A stretch of DNA of 64,000 bases, from assembly GCF_026210795.1 (NCBI RefSeq), contig NC_089433.1, forward strand, positions 3,497,001 to 3,561,000. Direction: 5' to 3'. Of the stretch, positions 14,900-25,850 are shown one piece after another (the stretch's first letter is position 1; each line of letters starts with the position of its first letter). The notes under the pieces were generated by a model. The model searched no databases. It was given only the letters and a program-made list of their open reading frames with translations, and had not been told where the DNA came from. This DNA comes from Rhizophagus irregularis (taxonomy: Eukaryota; Glomeromycota; Glomeromycetes; Glomerales; Glomeraceae). The position numbers were made by a program, and so were the translations under genes.

Positions 14900-17193
14900 A
14901 TGACTTCAGTAAAAGGATGGATTAAGAAAAAGATAAGGAATGGGTATATTCGCTATTTTGAATATGATGAATTTAAAAAAATTGGCGAAATTGGTAGTGG
15001 AAGTTTCGGTAAAGTGATTAAAGCAAATTTGGATAATACGGGATTGGTCGCACTAAAAATTATAATTAATAAAAATTCAGATGAACTTGATGAGGTTAAT
15101 AAAGAGCTTATCAAGGAGGTAGAAATTGTTCTTTTTATGTTTTACAGTATATTAGCTTGATAATATACATATAAATAATTAATTTTCGGTTTACCATTTA
15201 GTTAAAGCTCCTTCGTGAGGTTGATTATCATCCAAAAATCAATCGCTGTCTAGGAATAACAAAAGGTTTATGTTAAAAAAAATTTTTTTTAAATAACTTT
15301 ACTTAAACAGTTCAATCTAACTTATTTATATTTAAATTAATAGATTCTGAGAATTATATTTTGGTGTTGGAATATGCCAATGGAGGAAATTTAAGAAAAT
15401 ATTTGGAAAAAAATTTTACTTCTTTGAAATGGGAAGATAAAATTCAAATGGCATTGGATATTACTAGTGGATTGAAATTTTTACATTCCAAAGGAATAAT
15501 TCATAGAGACTTGGTAAAGGAATATTTATTTATAGTATTTTGTTTATGATTTCGATGATAATTTTTAATAAATATTGTTCAATCATTTTGTAGCACTCAA
15601 AAAATATATTAGTGAATGATAAAAAATTATTAATTGCAGACCTTGGATTATCTAAAAAGCTAGCGGAAGCTACAACTCATACAAAACATAATGAACTTGA
15701 GGTACTTGCATATATTGAACCACAATGTTTTAAGGATATTAGGTATAAAAAAGATAAGAAATCCGATATTTATAGTTTAGGTGTTTTATTATGGGAAATT
15801 TCAAGTAAGGGACCTCCTTTTTCTGACTGTCCACGGAATTTACTTAGAGATCACATTAAAGATGGTAATAGAGAAAATCCAATTGAAGGTACACCTCCAA
15901 AATATCAAGAGCTTTATCAAAAATGTTGGGATGGTAAACCGGAATCAAGACCCGATATTGAAAAAGTACATGAAATTTTAAGTCAATTATCAATAAATAC
16001 TGTGGAATATTCCGAACCATCACAACCTTATATTTGCGATACTGCTAATATACGTACTGGTGGACATAGTGAATTGACTATTCCTTCTGGTAAGTTTAAT
16101 ATATTAATTATGTTAATTAGTAACAATGATTTTTATTAATATTTTTTTTGCACATTTTTTAATCAATAAGATGATAACAATTCGTCAGTTGTACAAAATA
16201 AAGAATTGTCAGGAAAAGTAAATACTGTACAACCTCAAATTACTAATGAAGAGCAAACTTCAGCTAGCAATTTAGCTGATCAGTTAAAACAAAATGAACT
16301 GATTAATCGGCAAGCTCAAATTAAAATTAGTCAATTAAATCAAGAAAAAAATAATTTGAAAGACCAATTAGCCCAAACAGAAGCTTATATTTATGAATTA
16401 AAATCTCAGCAGGAAAATATAATTAAACAAAAAAAGCCTATTAGAAAATGAATTAAGTCAATCCCAAATTATTTGTAAACAAATAAAAAATGAAAATCTT
16501 AAGTTAATAATGATTACCAAAACTTATTCTGAAAGATCTCAGATGGAAATTAGAAAACAGTTAAAAGAAAGTGAATTAGTTAACTTACAACAAAGAAATT
16601 CTCAAATTGAACAAGATTATCAAAATCTAAAGCTTACCTCAGCTGTACAAAATAGAGAATTTGCAGAAGTAGAAGAAAATACTTTACAGGCTCAAATTAC
16701 TCGTTCACAAAATGAAAAGCGTGCTTTAGCTTACAATCTAAATAAAGTGTTGAAACAAAATGAACTGATTAATCAGCAAGTTAAAATTCTAATCAATCAG
16801 TTAAAACAAAAAAGAAAGAATTTACAAGATAAATTAGCCCAAACAGAAGCTTATATTCAAAAATTAAAATCTCAGCAAGTAAGTTTAATTAAACAAAAAG
16901 AGCGATTAGAAAATGAATTAAGTCAATTCCAAATTAATTATGGGCAGTTAACACAAGATAAAATTAATATGAGTAATATGATTGTAGGTTTTTCGCAAAA
17001 TCACAACTTTTTTACTAAATTGAAAGCCAAATTGGAAAAAATTACTCAATTGGAAAAAGAAATTGCTCAATTGGAACAAAAATTAATTAATGAAGAACAA
17101 ATCAAAATGAAATTAATCCAAAAGTTACAGAGTAAAGAAAATAGAATAAATGAATTAGAACAAAACCTAAATATTTTTCGTCATCATTTATAA
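14900..17193 (+). CDS. TKL-like protein kinase with duplicated coiled-coil tail, frame broken at about 16433
   Basis: Exons 14900-15118, 15202-15265, 15344-15513, 15594-16089 and 16171 onward. The kinase core has the glycine loop IGSGSFGKV, VALKII (ATP Lys), LLREV (helix C Glu), IIHRDLHSKNILV, DLGLS in place of DFG, IEPQ in place of APE, SDIYSLGVLLWE and CWDGKPESRP. All catalytic residues are present. From 16171 the protein becomes a Gln/Lys/Glu-rich coiled coil containing two related blocks (about 16278-16475 and 16744-16930, sharing KQNELIN and AQTEAYI). The frame closes at 16451 (409 residues) because the first block has one extra base compared with the second; the same coiled coil then continues open to 17193. 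Either a recent frameshift, a rare allele, or an error in an A-run. Substrate unknown. Confidence 0.85.
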
Positions 17194-18054
17194 TTTATAA
17201 TGTATCAATAAATTTGAAAATTGTATTTTTTTAATAATGTATTAAATGTATATCTTAATTATGTATTTTAATTACATAATAAATTTGTGCATAATTTATG
17301 ATTAAAAAAAAAATTCACGTTAAATTTATACATTATTAGATGGTGTACTTCCCAGATTATGATAAACAATTTTGCTCGAAATTACTTCAGTATTATCGCA
17401 CGGTTTATTTTCACTATCGTACAATATTGATATCAATAGTCGATAGCTTATTTGAGCATTGGTATTTATATTGGTTAACGTCACGTCGTCACGAAGTGAC
17501 ATTAACCAAAGATTTCAAGTTATGCATTCGGTAATTTAATAAGAACTAAACCGTTATCACTGTTCTCTTTATTTTAAGTCAAAATTTGCCATTGAATATC
17601 AAAGATAACAAATAAAATTTCTTACAGGTAATTCTGCAATTAAATTTTTACTAGTTCGATGAAATATTAGTTAAATACTAGTTAACTTACAAATCACCAT
17701 TTAAATAGTAGCACTACTGATTCGTTATAGTGTAGAACACGTTTCGTTTTCCGCTATCCTAATATTTAAAGAAAAAATAACAACATATTTTATACTGTTA
17801 ATGTGCGTAATTGAATGCAAAATTATAAGGTATTATCTGATTTTGCAAGTACAGCTAGTAAATTAAATAATTATATAAAAAAAGTGTTCATCCTCCGATA
17901 TAAAAATTAAAATTTTTTATATAATTATCTGATTCTATTATTAATATTATATCTAATCATATACTGTATCTCAAGTTACATTTTACCTAAACGATTTTTT
18001 TAAATTTAAATTAAAATTTATAACAAGAATATATATATCATTATCTTAGTTATC
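17194..18054. other. Intergenic between kinase and transposase remnant
   Basis: No gene seen. It contains the inverted repeat at 17471-17509 described separately and otherwise AT-rich sequence. Confidence 0.5.
17471..17509. repeat. Inverted repeat with 14-nt arms
   Basis: TTGGTTAACGTCAC at 17471-17484 is complementary, with one mismatch, to GTGACATTAACCAA at 17496-17509; the loop is 11 nt and itself contains TCGTCACGA. It may be a relic of a foldback element or MITE end. Confidence 0.6.
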
Positions 18055-18890
18055 TTAGTTTCCAGTAATTCGAAATACTTCATAAGGAAAATCCGGAACA
18101 CCACGATAAAAGACTGGAAGACGTTCTAAATTAACCTTTGAAAGAGGTCTTGGACGTTTTGCATTTCCAATTACCCATGGTTTGAGTTTATCAGTTCCTG
18201 TTGCATTAGCACCAAGTAGAACTGTAATTCGTGTCTTATCTTTCTTTCTACCTGGAACTGGTTTGGTTGAAAGTGTTTGACTTGGTGACATTCGATAAAA
18301 AAGGCCCTATAAGATACAAAATAAAAAAGGAGATAAGGAAAAGATAAAGGAATATAAATAATAAATGGTAAGACTTACTGTTTCATCAATATTATAAATT
18401 TGGTCAAGAATATATCGGCTTAGAAGTTGCTGTAGTTTTGTTCGTTCTTCTGGGAGAGAAGCTAATGGTGCGCTTTCTGACTCTCCATGTATATGATACC
18501 TACGGATATTATTGCGTTGTTTGAATTTATATAGCCAACCATTAGAAAATACCAACTCATTTTCCTGTATATTAAATGCTTGAGCAAATATCTTTGCTTT
18601 TTCTTTAATTAACAAATCAGTTAAAATAACACCTCCAGCTGTAACATTCTCCACCCATAAATTCATGGCTTGATCGAGTATCGGAAATTTGACCGCCTTA
18701 TGTCTAAACGTCTTACTAGAATCTTCTGTATTTATGATAGCTGTCCACTTGTCACTTTGTAACAAAATTTTCGATATAGTGCTCCTGTCAATTGTTAAAT
18801 TGGGATACACTTCATTAAAGTGGTTTGCAATATCTACATGACGTTTATTCTTATTGGCCTTTCCCCATTCGCAAATTTGACGACAAAGCT
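18055..18890 (-). pseudogene. Pogo/Tigger-like transposase remnant (CENP-B HTH plus start of DDE domain)
   Basis: The minus strand reads a CENP-B/Pogo-type DNA-binding region (ICEWGKANKNKRHVDIANHF, then TIDRSTISKIL and SNGWLYKFKQRNNI), followed by LDQIYNIDET, an in-phase GT-AG intron (18307-18378), GLFYRM and TRITVLLGANATGTDKLKPW. The NIDETGLF Asp is the first DDE residue of this family, and the VLLGANATG-DK-PWVIG strand normally follows it. The reading stops at 18055, shortly afterwards, so the second and third catalytic acids are missing. No terminal inverted repeats were identified. Inactive fragment. Confidence 0.8.
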
Positions 18891-21450
18891 ATACCCAAAA
18901 TATGGATGTCTTCAGTTACTTGATCTATTACACCATTTGCTATCTTAATATCATTATTATAGTAAAACATTTTATAATTGAATATACTTCTTCAGTAGAT
19001 TGGTTAGTCCATCTGCAGTATCTTGTTGGGTGTTTGATAATATAAACTAGTAAAGTACTTATAATTCAGCATTTGCTATTAAATTCAGGAAGAAGAGAAA
19101 GAATTGTGGTCTTTAAAATATCATCCAATATAAGAAGTAGACTAAATCCTGCCGGCATGAAATGCAGAAGTTACTCCTGTGACTTATAATTTATCAATAA
19201 GCCAAAGCATTCTTTTGAGTATCATAAAAAAATTTGTCAACCAAGATGATTGTTTACTAATTGATGATAGTGTTATGCCAGTTCTTGAATGCTTATAAAA
19301 ATAAGCGTATATGTATATGGTAAGCAGAAGGAATAATAAATAAAATAAATGTTAATAAATGTTAACAAACGCGTAGTGAAATAAGTTATATAAAAACACT
19401 AGTAAGTGTATCACTGTCAATCAATTTACGAAGGTAACACAATGAAACAAATGTAAATTCAATCAAATGCGAATACGGTAATGCACACACTAGCATATAC
19501 ACTCAGACGCAATTATTGATTCACAATGGAACTAAACTCTAAAATAAACAATGAGATAACTTCTTTTAATAAATGCTTTATTAAATTCAAAACAAATTAT
19601 CTGTTTTTACATTGACTTGGAACACATCTATTTATAACAATAAAATCTATGCTAATCATGTTTAATATATTGTATAAATGCTACATGTTTAATAAGTGTT
19701 ATATATTAAATATATTAAATATGTGCTATATGTTCAATATGTTGCATATGTCATTAAACATATCGAACATTCGTAACATTTGCAACATTCGTAACATGAT
19801 CGTCGGTCACATGATCATTCGATTAACAATAGGCATGTAATTTTATGGGAATCAGCTTGCCAACACTTAAAAGCAATAATTTTATACTTGTCCAGTATTT
19901 TTTTGCAGTCCTTTAACCAATGTCCTTTTTCAAAGCAAAATGTGCAACTGCATTATTATACTTTGCATCATTCAGAATATGAATTTTATGTTTGAATGCA
20001 TTATCAAGAGTTTTTGAGATTGTTCACCTATGATAGCTAGACTTTGTATTATTAAGAAATATTAAATTATAATATATAACAAGACAAATACAGAAAATAT
20101 AGAATACAACCAATACAACTTACCATAATATTTTGAAGAGATATAGAGATTTGCTTAACAATTAATTTATTTATATCTGGATATCACAGCTCTTCATTGT
20201 ACTTTTAAAAGAAATATTAATCATGTTTTTTTGGATTTGGTTAAAACTTTTCTCCATCATTTTATAAAAATAAATATTAATGAATAAGTGGTCAAATATA
20301 TGAACTAAATATTTGTTTCATAAGTTTATAGAAGTCTGCAGGAGTAATAATAATATTATTGGAATTAATATCAATTATTTTAGAAGTATATTTCTTTCAT
20401 AGTACATAGCCATTGACTTTTTTTTTTAAGAACTTTTCAAGAATTCTCCATGCCCTCTGACATGTGTATATTAGTAACATTACACATTTCTTCCATTGAT
20501 GGATAGATTAAAGTTTCAATCAGTTTTTTTTGTAATTTTAGTGGAAGTCATTACCAATTGTCAAGGAATACCAATTTTCTGAGTTGATGAGGATTTTATT
20601 TCCTGATATTTATTGTTTACTTTCTATCTGTAAAGTTTTGAATAAGATTTTATAATAAGTCACTGTTCAAAACACTATACGTTTTGTTCACTAGTTTGTA
20701 AAGTGGAGGTAATAGTTTTGTAATTATACACTCTTTCTGTTCAGCCCATGTACGTTCATTATCTATTTTATACACATACAACTAATTCAATAACTTTTGT
20801 ACTAGAGTTTCTAATAATATGAGCTATTTGCACATTTCTCTATTGTTGAAATCAATAATTTAAAAAAGCTTGTTAATGAGAAATTATGAATCCATGAACT
20901 TCATTCAGCACCTCTACGACTTCAATGGAACAATCACTATTCACTACATTGTATTAGATTTTATACTTCACACTCTTCAAGCGTATTTGTGAAATGAGAT
21001 AATGAATTCTATTAAGTTTTGAAAATATAATGACCTGCATACATTTGCCATTGATAACCATTTTATAACATAAGCCAGTTCATCATGTCTATGATAAACA
21101 GCATTATTTAAAATAATAAAACCCAAAAAAAAATAAGTATCCTCTTCCATAAACGAGAGTGCTTGAATACAATCGCGAAGTGAAATTTTTGATGATGCCA
21201 TCGTTTCTTTGATGATTCCACAGACAAAAGGCAAAAAAGTAAAATAATTGGTGGTATTTATATAGACGAGGACTTGCAGATGTAAACATCCGTAATGCTG
21301 TTGACCTTCCTTTTATATTACTTCTTAAAATGATAAATGGTTTTTGTACATTACTTCTTTTACTTCTTAACCTGCTGATGTTTAATAACTGTTGAACTTC
21401 CTTTTATATATAACATAGCAGAAACTTATGATTTTAAGACAACACTTTCA
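18891..21450. other. Transposon-derived gene-poor region
   Basis: No intact gene. At 19960-20010 (minus reading HKIHILNDAK) it shares a short segment with 25797-25850, which lies next to reverse-transcriptase-like sequence, so part of this stretch is probably a decayed LINE-type element. At 19650-19840 there is low-complexity sequence made of variants of ATGTTTAAT and AACATTCGTAAC. The minus-strand frame at 20977-21234 (85 aa) matches no family I recognise. Confidence 0.45.
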
Positions 21451-21454
21451 CTAT

Positions 21455-21700
21455 GATGTAACATCATGGTTGTAATAATGTAACAATGCATTTTACATTA
21501 ATGCAAAGTTACAATACACTCACGATGCTGCGACAGTGTTGTTAGGTATATCGTAACGATACTGTGAATTTAACTTTTTCAATGTTATTAAACGGTAAAC
21601 TATTTTAATATTAATAAATTTCAGAATTGTCAAAAACATAGTTATAATACTTGTAATTGCATAGTGATAATATTGAAACCGTATTAAAACGGTGTGATAC
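21455..21700. repeat. Dispersed repeat, copy A (partner 51110-51350)
   Basis: Shares an ordered series of blocks with 51110-51350: GTAACAATGCATT, a TTGCAATAC-like block, a GTTGTT-rich block, and TAATTGCATAGTRA. Order and spacing are kept while point differences are many, so these are old copies of one element. Confidence 0.65.
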
Positions 21701-22680
21701 ACTAATACTATACTAAATTATCATTAAATAATCATTAGTAATCATATAAAAAACAATGTTTACTGAACAATATATGTATTATTTTATCAATTTAAACGTA
21801 AATTTAACTATCTTTTAACATTAAATGTACATAATCAAATGTAAATATACAGATAATTGATTTAACAATTTTATGTAAATTTGAAATTACAATGAAATAA
21901 GTATAACGTTTATTATAAAATGACTTGTATAGAGACTTTTATACACGTATTAAACAAAAACATAAATATAGAATCATAAACTTCGTAGCCACGCTCAATT
22001 AAGGCAATGTATTACTAGACCTACACTAAAGATGACTTTAGCAAGGCTTTCTTTGTGGTTTTAAAGAAATTTCATACACTTTGCCAGCTGGTGAGATAGC
22101 TTATGACTTCTAACCTCAAATCAGTTTATACTTTGTCTAATTTTTATTGAAATGCATAATTACATCAAATCCAAAGAGTTGAAGAACAAACCATCTGAAA
22201 AAAGTAAGATGAATATTAGTACTATTTATTAAAAGAAAAATAAAAGAAAAGAGTTAAATATCTTACAAAATTCGCGTACAAAGATACCATACATGCACCT
22301 AAAGAGCCAAAGACTAATCTAAAGTAATGAAAATGAAATTGTAGGTTAATGTTTTGTTAAATAAAGATGGAATTTAAAAATATAAAAAAAACATACTATT
22401 CTCACGTCCAAAGACCTGTGAATGTATGTTAAAGAATAATTTAATAAATCACTTTTCTTACCAAAATCCCACGCGTCTAAATATTTGAAGACTACAAAAA
22501 AGAAATAATAAATAATAAAAAAAACCTTACCAACCAAAGCTAGATATTGTATTTCATTTACAAAAAGAAAAAAATGAAACTTTAATAATTGTTTCAATAA
22601 GTAAAAGAAAAAATGGTAAAAAAGTTTTTTTTTTAAAGAGAAATTTAGGAATCTGTGTCTAAGGAAATTCAAAGCAGCCA

Positions 22681-22862
22681 CTAAAAAAAAAAGTAAAAGA
22701 AAAAAAACACAAGAAAGGGAAGGTGAAAAAACTAAAGGAAAAAGAAAGGAGAAAAAGAAAGGGGGAAGAATAAAAGGAAAAGAGTGGAAGATGAAAATGG
22801 AAAAGAGGAATTATGAAAGGGAAGTGAAAGTTAACGAAAAAAAAAGATTTTAAAAGCTTAAT
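22681..22862 (+). repeat. Long purine-rich tract
   Basis: About 180 nt that is almost entirely A and G on this strand (GAAAGGGA, GGAGAAAAAGAAAGG and similar). No ORF. Could form unusual DNA structure; mirrored by the pyrimidine tract at 23095-23175. Confidence 0.75.
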
Positions 22863-23094
22863 TATGCAGTCTGCAGATCATCAATTCATCTTATTGCAAT
22901 TTTCAAAATGATCATTTTATTTACGATGTATTTTTATAGGGTAATATGAAGTCAAAAAAATTAAACTTCATGAAACTATTAAATAAACTTAATTTATTTC
23001 ATGTCAAACTCTAATCAACACTGGTAAAAAAGGAAAATTTTGATCGGATTACATTTTGTATCACGTGTATCACGTGAAATATTATTAATATTCG

Positions 23095-24180
23095 ATCTCT
23101 GATTTTTTTTTTAACTAAACTTTCTCTCTTTTGCTCTTTCTCTTTCGTTCTTACTTTTCCTCCCCTTTCGTTAACTTTAGAAATACAAAAATTCCAAGAA
23201 AACAATATCCCAAGAAGAAAAAAAAATAAAGTTTACTAAAAATATGGAGACAGCCAGGTGGGTGTTTATTTTTTTCTTTTTTTTTAGGAGACCGGCTCTT
23301 ATGATCTTTAGACGTTTGGAATTTTGCATTTGGGTTCTTCTTTAAATCTTTATTTTAATAAAAGTTTATTAACTAACATTTTATTCATTATTTCTTTTAG
23401 GCTTTTTATAGGAATCTAGCTCTAAACTCGAAGATACCAAATATTCTGGTAAGTTATCATACCAATAACTTTTTAGTATAAAAAAAATTTAATTTTTTGT
23501 TTTCTATTTTGTAGGGACTCCAGCTTCGGTTATGGACAGATTCCTTAGTAAGTTTGATCACTTTCAAAAACTTACTTTAAAAAAAAATTTTATTAATTAT
23601 TATTATTATTATTTTTTATTGAAGGACTTTTGCTCTGATTTAACCACTGGCAGAATTCTGGGAAATAACTTTAAAAACTATGAAACCTGAGTAAGTTTTC
23701 AAAAATTTTCAAAATCCATTTTAAAAAAAATGTTAACTTTTTTTAATTTTTGTAGAATTCACTCGCTAACGTTAAATTTGGGCTTTGAATGCAGACTAGT
23801 TTGAACGGAATGTATGTAAGATGTTACATTCTGATGTATAAATATGAAAGACTAAAGCTATCTTTTTTTCATTGTTAAACACTTCTATTTTAGGATCATA
23901 CTATATACCGTAAATTGACTGTTGAAGTTGAATTATTGAAGCAGATGACCTGACCATAGACATGTAAGATTCGGCCTCTTTTAATCCATTTCAACATTTA
24001 TTTTTTTAATGAAACATTCGTTAATGTATCTATTTTTTTTGTAGGTTCAGTCCTAGGTTCGGATTCAATGGAACATTGGATATTAGGAATATGTTTAACA
24101 TTCTTCTTATTTCCTATCTTATAGGTTCTGGTTGGTTTTGACTTTTGAATTATGTTTCTTTTATTTCTATTTAGACATTT
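23095..24180 (+). other. Spliced-looking unit without an ORF (candidate non-coding transcript or dead gene)
   Basis: After a pyrimidine tract (23095-23175) the plus strand shows a series of 30-90-nt pieces, each preceded by a poly-T stretch ending in TAG or AAG and followed by GTAAGT-type donors. Approximate pieces: 23401-23450, 23518-23550, 23625-23690, 23757-23812, 23895-23962, and one starting near 24045. The introns between them are T-rich and 45-85 nt, as in the real genes nearby. The pieces do not join into an open frame; stops occur in each. A related, shorter arrangement lies at 52130-52580. I cannot tell a non-coding RNA from a decayed coding gene. Confidence 0.4.
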
Positions 24181-24189
24181 TTATCCATT

Positions 24190-24515
24190 TTATACAAGAA
24201 ATTATATTAATACTTAATAATGTATAATTAGTGTTGCAATGTAATATAGCATTATTTATTTTATAAAATATATATAATCAAAGTATGTTTAGAACGTTGT
24301 AAATAAATAATTGTATATTGACTGTATATTCGTAATAGTGAAATTGGTATAGTGAATTCGTTGTTGCAGTAAATTAAAAAAGCATAGTGGCGATACATTT
24401 TCTCACTTTTACAATGCGTCGTATGACGTTCAATAACGACGCACAAAACAACGGCTTAATCACGTGATTTTGGCGTAGTACCAACGTTGTTTAAAAATAT
24501 GATGTTTCTGCAATG
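24190..24515. repeat. Dispersed repeat, copy A (partner 52570-52860)
   Basis: Clear similarity to 52570-52860 including identical stretches such as GTAGTGGCGATACATTTTCT and AATCACGTGATTTTGGCG, and both end in ATATGA-GTTTCTGCAATG. Copy A carries a short extra segment. Both copies end a spliced-looking unit. Confidence 0.8.
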
Positions 24516-24719
24516 AAGTCCAAATCAAAATCCACAAGTTTTCCTAAAAATGAGAAAATAAATTATCCTTATTTTTTAATAAAAATTACAACATTCTTTA
24601 TTTTTATTAATTGAGTGTTATTAACTATTAAAGTTGATATCTAACTCTTGGTAGTAAGAAATGTATCTGATTCTTATATTTAGTTGCAGAAGCATGCTAG
24701 AAATTTTTATTATATTACT

Positions 24720-25190
24720 ATTAATTTTTTTATGAAAGTACTAGATTTTGGTATAAGTGTTTTGAACAATATTGATCTTTTTTTCTGGATGAGTAACATA
24801 TTCACGGATTTGCTCATATAAGTACCATTGTCATTCTGCAGATAATTTCCTTGGCAACAATATATTTGGAAAACTAATTGAAAAAGTTATATTTTTTTAA
24901 GAATTAAAATTTCTCCATCAACTTTTGTTTGAACATTTACTATTTCAATTTTTTCATTTAAAATTTCAAAATAATACTGCTGAATTTCCATTTAAACCAT
25001 AAATTGTTTGTGCTGTATTAAATCCTCCAGTAGTAGCATTATGAACTATTTCTATCATATCTGAAAGATCTTAAATTTCTGAAACTCTCATTTTTAATTT
25101 AATTAATCCAAAAAATCCATTAGGAGAAAATTTGTATGACCAGCTAACATAAAGCAGTATTTAATCCAATCATGTAAACTTACAATTGAT
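24720..25190 (-). pseudogene. Decayed DUF7869-like protein of a transposable element
   Basis: Read on the minus strand with frame jumps: LAGHTKF-like block, NGFFGLIKLKMR, SDMIEIVHNATTGGFN and, further on, LPRKLSAEWQWYLYEQIREY followed by a C-K-like end. These correspond in order to blocks I associate with the DUF7869 domain of fungal and animal element-encoded proteins (GHTKF-PD-FG, then LS-ERQWYLY-IRE). Stops and frameshifts are numerous. Identification is from memory of family motifs. Confidence 0.5.
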
Positions 25191-25329
25191 CCATAATTTT
25201 TGATTATCCAATAGCTATTCACCTTGTTTTGAATTATAGGCAACTTAATAACAAATGCACATCAGAGCAGTAGAGACAAAATATTTTTGATTCTATTTTT
25301 ATTTTTAAAATTTATTTTAATTAGTTTTA

Positions 25330-25850
25330 AGATAATTTTGATGAATAAACAGGATGCATCTATTAATTGAAGCAGCTTGGTTCATCTTAAAAAGTTTTCT
25401 AAATGGAATAATATCATTGCAACCTTGTTTTGATAAAAATGTGAGTTGTGTATGATATCCTATTCTAGGGATAATAACCATATTAATTAGTTAAAGAAGT
25501 TGTTTATCAGTAACTTTCTCTTTCTTTAAATTTTCACACATTGAAAAAACTTCATCTTTAGCTTGTTGAATAACATTTTCTTTCCTTAGCAAGATTAATC
25601 ATACTCCAAGAAAATGAATAGATTCATTTCTACATGCTGGTCTAATATATATTTTGTAGGATTTAATGCTGTTGGCCAAGAAGTTTTTAAAAATAAGAAT
25701 ATGACTCTTTATTAAATAATGAAAAATTGGATGAATATTATATATAAAGATAGTTTGAGTGGTACTAACAAAGCTATACCAAAAAATACCAAAAATACAA
25801 CACTTTGCATCATTCAGAATATGGACTTCATGTTTAAAAATCCTTATATA
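25330..25850 (-). pseudogene. Decayed non-LTR (LINE-type) reverse transcriptase, C-terminal part
   Basis: The minus strand reads ESIHFLGV, then QQAKDEVFSMCENLKKEKV, TDKQLL-LINMVIIPRIGY, QLTFLSKQGCNDII and PFRKLFK. This is the order of the palm-to-thumb segment of LINE reverse transcriptases (FLGV followed by K-T-KQ-YLIN-VLIPRI-YR-QLT-LS). At least two stops interrupt it. It sits directly upstream, on the same strand, of the DUF7869-like remnant, so two element types were joined or nested here. Confidence 0.6.

Noticed and set aside
22346-22681. 111-aa minus-strand frame rich in Phe and Tyr
   Set aside because: Produced by A/T-rich low-complexity sequence; no splice or motif support.
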